Assembly (NCBI RefSeq): GCF_001598435.1
Contig: NZ_BCYY01000020.1
Location: 36,969 to 100,968 of the forward strand
Origin: Sphingomonas pituitosa NBRC 102491
Lineage (GTDB): Bacteria > Pseudomonadota > Alphaproteobacteria > Sphingomonadales > Sphingomonadaceae
Length of the DNA: 64,000 bases
Direction: 5' to 3'
The notes beneath the pieces are model-generated. The model had not been told where the DNA came from. It ran no database searches and was given only the letters and a program-made list of their open reading frames with translations. The first letter of the stretch is position 1, and each line of letters begins with the position of its first letter. This document shows positions 35,211-44,464 of this stretch, piece by piece. Position numbers and translations under genes: made by a program.

Positions 35211-36200
35211 ATGAGCCCCTTCATGGGCAAGATTCTTCGCAGCGCGGTCTATTCTCTCGATCCGGAGCAGGCGCATCGCGCGGCGATTCGCGCGCTCGCG
35301 CTCTGGGGCAGCGTTGGGACGCCGCTGGGCGGCGGGCCGGAGTCGGCGACGCCGGTCACGCTGGCTGGCCTCACCTTTCCCAATCGCGTTGGTCTTGCCG
35401 CCGGGCTCGACAAGGATGCCGAAGCGATCGCCGGACTTTTCGGGCTGGGCTTCGGGGCGGTCGAGGTCGGCACGCTCACCCCGCGCCCGCAACCCGGCAA
35501 TCCCCGCCCTCGCCTGTTCCGGCTGGTCGAGGATGAAGCGGTGATCAACCGCATGGGGTTCAACAATGGCGGGATCGACGCGGCGCTGGCCCGGATCGCG
35601 GGGCTGAAGAAGCGGCCTGGCGTGCTCGGCATCAATGTTGGCGCGAACAAGGATTCGACCGATCGGGTCGCCGATTACGCGCTGGGCGTGACCAAGGCGG
35701 CGCCGCATGCCGACTATATCACGATCAACGTCAGCTCACCCAATACACCAGGGTTGCGCGACCTGCAGTCGCGGCCCGCGCTCGACGAGCTGCTCGCGGC
35801 ATCGCACGAAGCCCGTGGCAGCACCCCGCTGTTCCTGAAGGTCGCGCCGGACCTCGACCGCGCCGGACTGGAGGGCGCGGTGCGCGCCGCGATCGACCAC
35901 CATGTCGACGCGCTGATCGTCTCCAACACCACCATCTCGCGCCCGCCGCTCGCGTCGCCGCAGGCCGGCGAGGCGGGGGGCCTGTCGGGCAAGCCGCTCA
36001 AGGAACTCGCCCGCGCCAAGCTGATCGAGGCGCGTGAGATCTCGGGTGGGCAGCTGCCGCTGATTTCGGCCGGCGGGATCGACGGGCCGGACGAGGCCAA
36101 GCGGCGCATCGACGCCGGTGCGGTGCTGGTGCAGGTCTATTCGGCGCTGGTCTATCGCGGCCCCGGTCTGGCACGCAGCATCGCCAGGGCACTCGCCTGA
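35211..36200 (+). CDS. pyrD: Dihydroorotate dehydrogenase (quinone), class 2
   Basis: A 329-residue membrane-associated FMN enzyme that oxidises dihydroorotate to orotate, passing electrons to quinone. The N-terminal amphipathic helix (KILRSAVYSLDPEQAHRAAI) is the class 2 membrane-binding extension. Core motifs are FPNRVGLAAGLDKDAEAI, NRMGFNNGG, NVSSPNTPGLRDLQ (catalytic serine region) and ISAGGIDGPDEAKRRIDAGAVLVQVYSALVY (quoted for position, C-terminal). A second in-frame ATG 12 bases downstream is possible. It is a partner of pyrE in the pathway though distant in the window. Confidence 0.95.
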   Translation: MSPFMGKILRSAVYSLDPEQAHRAAIRALALWGSVGTPLGGGPESATPVTLAGLTFPNRVGLAAGLDKDAEAIAGLFGLGFGAVEVGTLTPRPQPGNPRPRLFRLVEDEAVINRMGFNNGGIDAALARIAGLKKRPGVLGINVGANKDSTDRVADYALGVTKAAPHADYITINVSSPNTPGLRDLQSRPALDELLAASHEARGSTPLFLKVAPDLDRAGLEGAVRAAIDHHVDALIVSNTTISRPPLASPQAGEAGGLSGKPLKELARAKLIEAREISGGQLPLISAGGIDGPDEAKRRIDAGAVLVQVYSALVYRGPGLARSIARALA

Positions 36201-36239
36201 CCGCTTGCCTATGGGGCAAAGCGCGCTACCCCTAGAGGC

Positions 36240-37958
36240 ATGAAGAAAACGGTCGCGCTGCTCCTGTTGCTGTTCACGCCGCTGCTCGCCCATGCCCAGG
36301 GCATGGTGAGCGCGGCAGATCCCCGCGCCGCCGCCGCGGGCGTCGAGATCCTGCGTGAAGGCGGCAGCGCCACCGATGCGGCGATCGCAACGATGCTGGC
36401 GCTGGGCGTGGTCGAGCCGCAGAGCTCGGGCCTGGGCGGCGGCAGCTTCCTGGTGCTGTACGATGCGAAGACGCGGGCGACGACCACGGTGGACGGCCGC
36501 GAGACCGCGCCGATGGCCGCCGACGATCGCTGGTTCTACGATGCGGCCGGGAAGCCGCTCAGCCATTTCGCGGCGGTGCCGGGCGGGCGCAGCGTCGGCG
36601 TGCCCGGCGCGGTGCGCGCGATGGCGCTGGCGCACCGCACATCGGGCAAGCTGGCCTGGGCCAGGCTGTTCGCCCCCGCGATCCGCCTCGCCCGCGACGG
36701 GTTCGAGGTGACGCCGCGGCTCAACAATTCGCTCACCCGCTTCTCGGGCCATGTCGACCCGGCCTATCGCGCGTTGTTCTTTGGGGCCGACGGTGCGCCG
36801 CTGCCGGTAGGCGCCAGGGTCCGCAACACCGAGCAGGCGGCGCTGCTGGAACGCATTGCGACTCAGGGGCCGGACAGCTTCTATGTCGGCCCGCAGGCGG
36901 CGAAGCTGGTCGCCGCGGTCAACGGCGCGACACGGAATCCATCGAAGATGACCACCGGCGACCTCGCCGCCTATGATGCCAAGGCGCGGCCGGTGCTGTG
37001 CGGGCGCTATCGCGGCTACAAGGTCTGCTCGATGGGTCCGCCCTCGTCGGGCGGCATCACCGTGCTGATGATCCTGGCACAGATCGAACGCTTCGACATG
37101 GGGCATCTCGGCAAGGACTCGCCGACGGCCTGGCATCTGTTCGCCGAAAGCTCGCGCCTCGCCTATGCCGATCGGGACCTGTATCTCGGCGATCCGGACT
37201 TCGTGGCGGTGCCGCTGAAGGGCCTGCTCGACCGCCGCTATGTCGCCAGCCGCTCGGCGCTGATCGATCCCGCCAGGACGATGGCGAGCGTTGCAGCCGG
37301 CACTCCGCCGGGTGCGCCGAAACGCATGCCGGCCACGGTGCGGGAAGTCGCCGGCACCACCGACCTTGCAGTGACCGACGGCGCCGGCAACGTCGCCCAA
37401 GTCACCACGACCGTGGAAGGCCCGTTCGGATCGGGCCTCACCGTCGACGGCATGATCCTCAACAATCAGCTGACCGATTTCGACACCGTGCCGGTGAAGG
37501 ACGGCTATCTGGTCGCCAACCGGGTCGAAGGCGGCAAGCGGCCGCGCAGCTCGATGGCGCCGACCATCGTGTTCGGCCCGGACGGCAAGGTGCGCCTCGC
37601 GGTCGGCGCGGCGGGCGGTTCGACGATCATCGCGCAGGTGGCGAAGGCCATCGTCGGGGTGATCGACTGGAAGCTTTCGGCGCAGGACGCAATCGGGCTC
37701 GGCCTGCTCTATGCGCCGGGCAAGACCGCGATCGCGGAATCGGGTACGCAGCTGGACGGGATGTTGCCGGCGCTGCGCGCGCTGGGCGAGGATGTCCGCG
37801 CGGCCCCCCTCGGCCTCAAGGCCAATGCGATCGAGCGGGTCGGCGGTCGCTGGGTCGGCGCTGCAGATCCGCGCAGCGAAGGCGTGGCGATGGAGCAGGA
37901 CGGGTCGACAACGGTTATACGGCGGGTGGGCGCGACGCCCAACCGCCCCTCGGAATGA
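36240..37958 (+). CDS. ggt: Gamma-glutamyltransferase, secreted
   Basis: A 572-residue N-terminal nucleophile hydrolase that cleaves glutathione and other gamma-glutamyl compounds in the periplasm. A signal peptide (MKKTVALLLLLFTPLLAHAQ) is followed by the large-subunit region with SGLGGGSFLVLYD and DGRETAP. The autoprocessing site and nucleophile are Thr373 in AGTTDLAVTD, after which the small subunit carries NNQLTDFD and the oxyanion region RPRSSMAPT. The length is normal. It follows pyrD by 39 bases and precedes the acyl-CoA synthetase by 46 bases. Confidence 0.95.
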   Translation: MKKTVALLLLLFTPLLAHAQGMVSAADPRAAAAGVEILREGGSATDAAIATMLALGVVEPQSSGLGGGSFLVLYDAKTRATTTVDGRETAPMAADDRWFYDAAGKPLSHFAAVPGGRSVGVPGAVRAMALAHRTSGKLAWARLFAPAIRLARDGFEVTPRLNNSLTRFSGHVDPAYRALFFGADGAPLPVGARVRNTEQAALLERIATQGPDSFYVGPQAAKLVAAVNGATRNPSKMTTGDLAAYDAKARPVLCGRYRGYKVCSMGPPSSGGITVLMILAQIERFDMGHLGKDSPTAWHLFAESSRLAYADRDLYLGDPDFVAVPLKGLLDRRYVASRSALIDPARTMASVAAGTPPGAPKRMPATVREVAGTTDLAVTDGAGNVAQVTTTVEGPFGSGLTVDGMILNNQLTDFDTVPVKDGYLVANRVEGGKRPRSSMAPTIVFGPDGKVRLAVGAAGGSTIIAQVAKAIVGVIDWKLSAQDAIGLGLLYAPGKTAIAESGTQLDGMLPALRALGEDVRAAPLGLKANAIERVGGRWVGAADPRSEGVAMEQDGSTTVIRRVGATPNRPSE

Positions 37959-38004
37959 CGCGGGACGCTCGCAGGATAGAAGCGGCGCTCGCTGGGGAGA
38001 GACA

Positions 38005-39789
38005 ATGCGCAAGCTCGAACATTTCGATAATCTGGTGGCGATGTTCTTCACGCGAGCCGCGGAGAAGCGCGACGCGCCGTTCCTGTGGCACAAGGCCGGG
38101 GGCACATGGCACCCGACCAGCTGGGCGGAAGCCGCGCGGCAGGTGGCGAGTCTCGCCACCGCGCTGAAGGGCCTGGGGCTGAAGCCGGGCGACCGGGTGA
38201 TGCTCGTCTCCGAGAATCGCCCGGAGTTCTGCATCAGCGACCTCGCGATCATGGCCGCGGGCTGCGTCACCGTACCGACCTACACCACCAACACCGAGCG
38301 CGATCACCAGCACATCCTCGAGAACTCCGGCGCCTGCGCGGTAATCGTCTCGAACACCAAGCTCGCCAAGACGCTGCTGCCGGCGATGCTGCGCTCCTCG
38401 GCGGGACGCATCGTGATCGGCATCGACGATGTCCGCCTGGGCCAGCAGGGCACGCTGGAGGTGCACGACTTCCGCGAACTCATCGCGGCACATCCCACCG
38501 ATGCCGCCGGCGCAGCCGCCCTGGCGACCTTCCGCCGCACGGACCTGGCCTGCATCATCTACACCAGCGGCACCGGCGGATCGCCTCGGGGGGTGATGCA
38601 GCATCACGGCGCCATCCTGCACAACTGCCAGGGCTGCGTGACGATCATCTCGGAGGATTTCGGCTGGGAGGACGAGGTCTTCCTTTCCTTCCTGCCGCTG
38701 TCGCACGCCTATGAGCATACCGGCGGGCAGTTCTTTCCGATCGCCCTGGGCGGCCAGATCTACTATTCCGAAGGATTGGAGAAGCTTGCCTCGAACATCG
38801 AGGAAGTTCGCCCCACCATCATGGTCGTCGTGCCGCGCCTGTTCGAGGTGCTGCGCACGCGCATCACCAAGCAGGTGGAGAAGCAGGGCAGCGTCGCCAG
38901 CTATCTGCTGGAAAAGGCGGTGGCGATCGGCGGGCGCAAGGCGGCGGGCAAGTCTGGCATCGCCGACATGCCGATGAACCTGCTGCTGAACGCGACGCTG
39001 CGGCCCAAGCTCGCCAGGCGCTTCGGCGGGCGGATCAAGGCGCTGGTCTCGGGCGGCGCGCCGCTCAACCCCGAGGTCGGCATTTTCTTCAAGTCGCTCG
39101 GCCTCACCTTCCTACAGGGCTACGGACAGACCGAGTCGGCGCCGGTCATCTCGTGCAATCGGCCCAAAGTTGGGCTGAAGATGGACACCGTCGGCCCGCC
39201 GATGGAAGGCGTCGAGGTCAAGATCGCCGGGGACGGCGAGATCCTCGTGCGCGGCGAGCTGGTAATGCACGGCTATTGGCGCAACGAGGCAGAGACCGAG
39301 CGCGTGCTGAAGGACGGCTGGCTGCACACCGGGGACATCGGGGTGATCGATCCGCAGGGCCGCATCAAGATCACCGATCGCAAGAAGGACATCATCGTCA
39401 ACGACAAGGGCGACAATGTCTCGCCCCAGAAGATCGAGGGCATGCTGACGCTGCAGCCGGAGATCCTGCAGGCGATGATCTATGGCGACAAGCGGCCCTA
39501 CATGACCGCGGTGATCGTGCCCGACCCCGAGTGGGTGCAGGAATTCTGCGCCAAGACAGCCACGCCCTGCAAGTTCCGAAACCTCTCGCGCGATGCCGAT
39601 TTCAAGGCGACGATCGGCGTTGCGGTGGAACGGGTGAACCGCGATCTCTCGGTGATCGAGCGGGTGCGCAAGTTCATCCTGGCGGATGAGGCGTTCACCA
39701 TCGAGAATGAGCAGCTGACGCCGAGCATGAAGATCCGCCGCCACGTGCTGAAGGCGGCCTATGGGGAGCGGCTGGACGAGTTGTACTGA
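38005..39789 (+). CDS. Long-chain acyl-CoA synthetase (AMP-forming)
   Basis: A 594-residue adenylate-forming enzyme that activates fatty acids to acyl-CoA through an acyl-AMP. The AMP-binding P-loop is YTSGTGGSPRG (186-196), a slight variant of the usual TSGTTG. Further motifs are LPLSHAYEHTGG, GYGQTESAPVISCN, GWLHTGDIGVID and the C-terminal lysine region near SMKIRRHVLKAAY. The length and motif spacing match the FadD15-like long-chain group. The start has a GGGGAGAG ribosome site. A short GC palindrome lies just after the stop, before the convergent M16 gene. Confidence 0.92.
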   Translation: MRKLEHFDNLVAMFFTRAAEKRDAPFLWHKAGGTWHPTSWAEAARQVASLATALKGLGLKPGDRVMLVSENRPEFCISDLAIMAAGCVTVPTYTTNTERDHQHILENSGACAVIVSNTKLAKTLLPAMLRSSAGRIVIGIDDVRLGQQGTLEVHDFRELIAAHPTDAAGAAALATFRRTDLACIIYTSGTGGSPRGVMQHHGAILHNCQGCVTIISEDFGWEDEVFLSFLPLSHAYEHTGGQFFPIALGGQIYYSEGLEKLASNIEEVRPTIMVVVPRLFEVLRTRITKQVEKQGSVASYLLEKAVAIGGRKAAGKSGIADMPMNLLLNATLRPKLARRFGGRIKALVSGGAPLNPEVGIFFKSLGLTFLQGYGQTESAPVISCNRPKVGLKMDTVGPPMEGVEVKIAGDGEILVRGELVMHGYWRNEAETERVLKDGWLHTGDIGVIDPQGRIKITDRKKDIIVNDKGDNVSPQKIEGMLTLQPEILQAMIYGDKRPYMTAVIVPDPEWVQEFCAKTATPCKFRNLSRDADFKATIGVAVERVNRDLSVIERVRKFILADEAFTIENEQLTPSMKIRRHVLKAAYGERLDELY

Positions 39790-39795
39790 CCTTGG

Positions 39796-39821
39796 CCCCC
39801 CTCCCGCTTGCGGGAGGGGGG
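39796..39821. repeat. GC-rich palindrome, perfect 12-bp arms
   Basis: CCCCCCTCCCGC and GCGGGAGGGGGG pair perfectly around TT. It lies in the 51-base gap between the convergent acyl-CoA synthetase and M16 peptidase genes. Its core is the reverse complement form of the copy at 52795. Confidence 0.8.
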
Positions 39822-39840
39822 AGAATGATGACTCGCTCGC

Positions 39841-42708
39841 TTACTTTGCCGCCTTCTCCGGCACCACCACCATCGTCCAGTCCTTGTCCGGCCGCAGATA
39901 CTTGGCGGCCAGCGCCTGCAGCTCGGCCGGCGTGGTCGCGGCATAGTCCCGGGCGAGGCTGCGCATGCCGGCGATCCGCGCCGGATCCTGGGTGCCGCCC
40001 TCGACCAGGCTCATCCAGAACATGTTGCCGCTCGACATGCGCAGCAGCTGCTGCTTGAGCGGGGTCAGCGCGCGGTTGAGCTCGTCGGCGTCGATCGGTT
40101 TCGCCACCAGGTCCGCCGCGATGTCGCGGGCGAGCTTGAAGAAGAAGTCGGTCTTGTCCGGCGGCACCATGCCCAAGGCGGCGAGCTTGCCCCCGCTCGG
40201 CAGGCCCAGCGGCCAGTCACTCATCACATTGGGCGAATAGCTCACGCCCGCCTGGATGCGCAGCTGCTCGATCAGTCGGTCGCGGAACACCGCGGTCAGG
40301 ATCTCGAGCTTGCGGCTCTCGGCAAGACCTGCGGTGCCGCCGCCGGTCGGCCAGGCGATCACCGCTGCGGCCTGATCCACCGCACCGGTGTGCGTGCGCA
40401 CCACCGGCGTGGCGACGTGCGCCGGGAAGCGCACCGGCGCGCCGCTTTCCTTGCCCTCGGCACGGGGCTTCAGCGCACCGAAGCTCGCCGCCACCGCCTG
40501 CACCGTCGCATCGGCGTTCATGTCGCCGAAGATATCGACCTCGATCGGGCCGGTCTGGAGCAGCGGCTCCCACAGCTGTCGGAACGCCTGCGGGGTGAGC
40601 GCCGTCACTTCCTCGCGGCTCGGCACGCCCCAGCGCGGGTCGCCGTCATGGAGCAGCGCGTCGAGATCGCGGCCGAGCACCGCGTCGGGCGAGGCCGAGA
40701 GGCCGGCGTACGACGCGAGCGTCGCCGCCTTGGCGCGGGTGATCGGGTTGGGATCCCAGCCGGGCGCGGCCAGCTTGGTCGCGAACAGGCGGAGCTGGTC
40801 GGCCAGATCCTGCTTGTTGGTCTGCGCCTGGAAGACGAAGGCATCCTCCTCGATGTCGAAGCCGAGGCCGATCTGGCGGTTGCCGGTCAGCGCGTCGAGC
40901 TCCTCCTGGCCGAACTTGCCGATGCCGCTGGCCATCAGCGCGGTCTTGCCCGCCCAGCCCGGCACGCGCTTGTCGCCCGGCAGCGCCCGCAGGCCACGGC
41001 CGAAGCGGACATTGACCCACACCTTGCCGGTCTCGGACGTGTCTTCGCGCATGAGCAGCTTGACGCCATTGGCATAGGTGACCTCGTCGATCGCGAGATC
41101 GGGATCGACGCGCTTGCGCTCCACCACCTTGCCCGGCGCGCCGATACGCGGCAGCTGATCGAACTTCACGTTGAGCGCGCGGCGCTTCATCGCCGCCGCC
41201 TTCACATCGGCCTGGAGCGCCGTCGTCACCTTGCGGACCACGTCCGGATCGGGCGCATGGGTGTTGACCAGCGCGCGCGTCGCCGTGCCCTCGAACACCT
41301 TCTTGGCCGAGGCCTGCACCGCCGCCGGCGTGAACATGCGCTGCGCGATCGCGCCCTTGAAGATCGCGTAGGAGGCTTCCGGCGTCGTCACCGTCTCGTT
41401 GATGTCGACCGCCTGGACCAGGTCGTCGGCCAGCGACACCGCCGATTCGACCGGCGCGGTGGAGATGCGGTTGCGCATCACCGCGTCAATCTCGCCCAGT
41501 TCGCGGTCGATCTCGGCCTGGCTCGGCGGTGCGGCCATCAGCTCGGCGGCGGTACCGCGGACGTCGCGGAGCGCGCTTTCCCAGTCGTCGCCGGTCGGCA
41601 GCACGGTCAGCGTCGTGACGTTGGCCGAGCGGGCGATGTCGTCGAGATCCGCACCCGCGCCGAGGAACGACGCGCCCGAACGCGCCCGCGATTCGAGGCG
41701 GCGGTTGAGGATGCGGATCGCCACCATGTCGATCATGCGCTTCTGGTTGAAGATCACGGTGTCGGCATAGACCGTCCAGGGCCGCACGATCGCCATCAGC
41801 GCCACCGGCTGCAGCGCCGGCTCGACGATGCTGGCGGCGATCGGGTGATCGGCCTCGGGCTTGCCGAAATCGGGGGTCTTGGGCGCCTCGCCCTTGCCCT
41901 GCCAGCTGGAGAAATACTTGTTGATCATCGCCTCCAGCACCGCCGGATCGACGTCGCCGATCGCGATTACCGTGGCGCGTTCGGGGCGGTACCAGCGATC
42001 ATGGAAGGCCTGCACGCTGGCCGGGGTAGCGGCGTTGAGCGCCTCCACCGTGCCGATCGGCTCGCGATCGGCGAGCAACTGGCCGGCGAAGATCAGCTGG
42101 TAGAGCGCGTCCTGCATCCGCTTCTGCGGCGCGGGCTGCTCGCGGCCTTCGGCCAGTACTACCGGCCGCTCGGCGGTGAGCGAGGCCTGGGTGATCGCCG
42201 GATTGGCCATCATGCCCGAAAGGATCTTGAAGCTCTCGTCGAGCCCCTGCGGCGTCGCATTGGGCAGGTCGAGCTTGTAGGTGGTGCTGATGAACGTCGT
42301 CGCGGCGTTGCTGTCCGAGCCGAAGGTAACGCCGAGGCGCTGCCAGATCCGCTTCGAATCGCCGTCGGGCACATAGGTCGACCCGCGGAAGCTGAGATGC
42401 TCGAGCAGGTGCGCGAAGCCGCGTTCCGAATCGCGCTCCATCAGCGAGCCGGCGTCGATGCGCACCCGGATCGAGATCTGCCCCGGCGGCACGCCGTTCT
42501 TGCGCACCGCGTAGCGCACGCCGTTGGAAAGCCGCCCGAACTTCCATTTGTCGTCATGGACGAGGTCGCTGCCCTTGTAGAGCCAGGGATCCTCGGCGGT
42601 CTGGACACCCTCGGGCCGGCCTTGCGCCAGCACGGGGGTGGGCAGCGACGGGGCAGCGAGTGCGAGGAGAAGCAGGGCGAAGCGCGGCATGCGCGGACGT
42701 GAGAACAT
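39841..42708 (-). CDS. M16-family zinc peptidase, secreted, double length
   Basis: A 955-residue insulinase/pitrilysin-type protease with an N-terminal signal peptide (RFALLLLALAAPSLPTPVLAQ), so periplasmic or outer-membrane facing. The inverted zinc motif HLLEH is at His100, Glu103 and His104, in AHLLEHLSFRGST. Both M16 halves are fused in one chain; a second, probably inactive half starts near residue 520 (IDEVTYANGVKLLMRED). I chose the ATG at 42708, which has an AAAGGG ribosome site about 5 bases upstream; the next ATG six codons in is an alternative. Substrates are peptides not evident from sequence. Confidence 0.93.
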   Translation of the reverse strand: MFSRPRMPRFALLLLALAAPSLPTPVLAQGRPEGVQTAEDPWLYKGSDLVHDDKWKFGRLSNGVRYAVRKNGVPPGQISIRVRIDAGSLMERDSERGFAHLLEHLSFRGSTYVPDGDSKRIWQRLGVTFGSDSNAATTFISTTYKLDLPNATPQGLDESFKILSGMMANPAITQASLTAERPVVLAEGREQPAPQKRMQDALYQLIFAGQLLADREPIGTVEALNAATPASVQAFHDRWYRPERATVIAIGDVDPAVLEAMINKYFSSWQGKGEAPKTPDFGKPEADHPIAASIVEPALQPVALMAIVRPWTVYADTVIFNQKRMIDMVAIRILNRRLESRARSGASFLGAGADLDDIARSANVTTLTVLPTGDDWESALRDVRGTAAELMAAPPSQAEIDRELGEIDAVMRNRISTAPVESAVSLADDLVQAVDINETVTTPEASYAIFKGAIAQRMFTPAAVQASAKKVFEGTATRALVNTHAPDPDVVRKVTTALQADVKAAAMKRRALNVKFDQLPRIGAPGKVVERKRVDPDLAIDEVTYANGVKLLMREDTSETGKVWVNVRFGRGLRALPGDKRVPGWAGKTALMASGIGKFGQEELDALTGNRQIGLGFDIEEDAFVFQAQTNKQDLADQLRLFATKLAAPGWDPNPITRAKAATLASYAGLSASPDAVLGRDLDALLHDGDPRWGVPSREEVTALTPQAFRQLWEPLLQTGPIEVDIFGDMNADATVQAVAASFGALKPRAEGKESGAPVRFPAHVATPVVRTHTGAVDQAAAVIAWPTGGGTAGLAESRKLEILTAVFRDRLIEQLRIQAGVSYSPNVMSDWPLGLPSGGKLAALGMVPPDKTDFFFKLARDIAADLVAKPIDADELNRALTPLKQQLLRMSSGNMFWMSLVEGGTQDPARIAGMRSLARDYAATTPAELQALAAKYLRPDKDWTMVVVPEKAAK

Positions 42709-42892
42709 GAAGCCCTTTCTAGAGGCGAGTGGGTCGCCATGCCACTGGCAACCTTTCTGCCGGATGTACGCCACAAGAATCCATGGACGCGCCATGTTTT
42801 GGACCCAAGTGGCGGCCTAGACCGGAGGCAGAGATTGTTGCGTTGCAGCACCGAATTCCGGGCCCAACGCGAAAGTTGCGGGGAAGTTGCGC

Positions 42893-43684
42893 GTGGACAT
42901 TGCCACCAGCGAGGCGCCGATCGGGCCTGTGGGCGACATTGCTGCCCGCGCCGATTCTTGCCCCCGCCCATTGCTGCTGCGGTGGGGCAAGCATCTGCGC
43001 GGCACCTTCGACCGGCTGATCGCCGCCTCCTCGCTGGTACCCAACACGCCGGTGCTCGACATGCGCGCCTTCCCCTGGACCACAGCCTTGCGCGACAACT
43101 GGGAAGCGATCCGCGATGAGGCGCTGGCGGTGATCGGCACACAGCCGGGGGCGCCCTCGCTCGCGGCGATTTCGCCCGACCACCGCGCGATCGCGCCGCT
43201 GGGCAAATGGCGCAGCCTGTTCCTGTGGGGCTATGGTTACCGCGTCGACGAGAATCTGGCGCGCTGCCCGCATACCTCGCGGCTGATCGAACAGGTGCCG
43301 GGCCTGAACAGCGCGATGTTCTCGATCCTGGCGCCCGGCACGCACATCCCTGCGCATCGCGGCGTCACCAAGGGGCTGATTACCTGCCATATGGGGCTGG
43401 TCGTGCCGCGCGACGGCGACGTGCGGATGCGGATCGGCAGCCGCACCGTGCGCTGGGCCGAGGGCGAGACTCTGGTGTTCGACGACACCTATGACCATGA
43501 GGTGTGGAACGACAGCGCGCATACCCGCATCGTGCTGCTCATCCAGTTCCGCCGGCCCTTGCGCAATCCGGGCCGCTGGATCGCCGACACGCTGCTCGGC
43601 GTGCTGCGCCGCTCGGCCTTCGTGCAGGAGGCGCGGGCGAATCTGTGCCGCTGGAATCGCGGCGAAATCGCGGCCGACGCCTGA
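42893..43684 (+). CDS. Aspartyl/asparaginyl beta-hydroxylase-family dioxygenase (LpxO-like)
   Basis: A 263-residue Fe(II)/2-oxoglutarate dioxygenase of the family that includes lipid A hydroxylase LpxO and aspartyl/asparaginyl hydroxylases. The iron histidines are in HIPAHRGVTKGLITCHMGL and DDTYDHEVWNDS, with a following basic residue (TRIVLLIQFRRP) for 2-oxoglutarate. I place the start at a GTG with GGGGA 8 bases upstream; a TTG two codons earlier is possible. No signal peptide is seen, fitting a cytosolic or membrane-facing enzyme. Whether lipid A or a peptide is the substrate is unknown. Confidence 0.83.
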   Translation: MDIATSEAPIGPVGDIAARADSCPRPLLLRWGKHLRGTFDRLIAASSLVPNTPVLDMRAFPWTTALRDNWEAIRDEALAVIGTQPGAPSLAAISPDHRAIAPLGKWRSLFLWGYGYRVDENLARCPHTSRLIEQVPGLNSAMFSILAPGTHIPAHRGVTKGLITCHMGLVVPRDGDVRMRIGSRTVRWAEGETLVFDDTYDHEVWNDSAHTRIVLLIQFRRPLRNPGRWIADTLLGVLRRSAFVQEARANLCRWNRGEIAADA

Positions 43685-43730
43685 GGATTGCCACGTTGTC
43701 GGAGCCGGACGGCCGCGCTAAGCCAGCGGC

Positions 43731-44147
43731 ATGCCGCGCCCCTTCCATCTCGCCTTCCCGGTCCACGACCTGGCGGCCGCCCGTGCCTTTTACGGCGACC
43801 TGCTCGGCTGCCCGGAGGGGCGCTCGTCCGAACAGTGGATCGACTTCGACCTGTATGGCCACCAGATCGTCGCGCATCTCCATTCCGCCGCGAAGCCGGT
43901 CGCGACGACCAACCCGGTCGACGGCCACGACGTGCCCGTCCCCCATTTCGGCGTGGTGCTGACGATGGACGACTGGCAAGCGCTCGCCGCCAAGCTCGAG
44001 GCCGCCGGCGTTGCCTTCGGCATCGCCCCGCACATCCGCTTCCAGGGCCAGGTAGGCGAGCAGGCGACGATGTTCTTCCGCGACCCCAGCGGGAACGCGC
44101 TGGAGTTCAAGGCGTTCGCCGATGACGCCATGGTATTCGCCAAATGA
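43731..44147 (+). CDS. VOC-family (glyoxalase-like) protein
   Basis: A 138-residue vicinal oxygen chelate protein. Two beta-alpha-beta-beta-beta units are visible: the first from LAFPVHDLAAARAFYGDLLG, and the second ending FFRDPSGNALEFKAF, with metal-type residues His (PFHLAF) and Glu (LEFK). VOC members include glyoxalases, dioxygenases and resistance proteins, so the reaction is undefined. The stop overlaps the start of the next gene by 4 bases. Confidence 0.85.
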   Translation: MPRPFHLAFPVHDLAAARAFYGDLLGCPEGRSSEQWIDFDLYGHQIVAHLHSAAKPVATTNPVDGHDVPVPHFGVVLTMDDWQALAAKLEAAGVAFGIAPHIRFQGQVGEQATMFFRDPSGNALEFKAFADDAMVFAK

Positions 44148-44449
44148 TCCCGCAGACGATCAGCGTCGACATTCCGCACCAACTGGGCCGCGAGGCGGCG
44201 CGCGCGCGAATCGCGTCGAAGATCGGCCGGCTCGCCGACAAGATCCCCGGCGGCGCCACCGTCGAACATCGCTGGGAGGGGGACAGCCTGCACTTCACCG
44301 TCACGGCGATGGGCCAGCAAGTGGTCAGCCGGCTCGACGTACAGGATGCCCAGGTCCATGCCGAGATCGCGCTGCCGGGCATGCTCGCGCTGTTCGCCGG
44401 CAAGGTGCGCGAGATGCTGGCGAAGGAAGGCCCCCGGCTGCTCGCCTGA
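44144..44449 (+). CDS. Polyhydroxyalkanoic acid system family protein
   Basis: A 101-residue protein resembling the PHA granule-associated regulator family (PHA_gran_rgn). The pattern is an N-terminal strand TISVDIPHQLGREAARARI, a central GGATVEHRWEGDSLHFTVTAMGQQVVSRLDV and a C-terminal helix ALFAGKVREMLAKEGPRLL (parts quoted). It is small, soluble and predicted to form a mixed alpha/beta fold. The family is linked to polyhydroxyalkanoate metabolism by association only. It is coupled to the VOC gene by an ATGA overlap. Confidence 0.78.
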   Translation: MIPQTISVDIPHQLGREAARARIASKIGRLADKIPGGATVEHRWEGDSLHFTVTAMGQQVVSRLDVQDAQVHAEIALPGMLALFAGKVREMLAKEGPRLLA

Positions 44450-44464
44450 GGGCCTTCGATACGC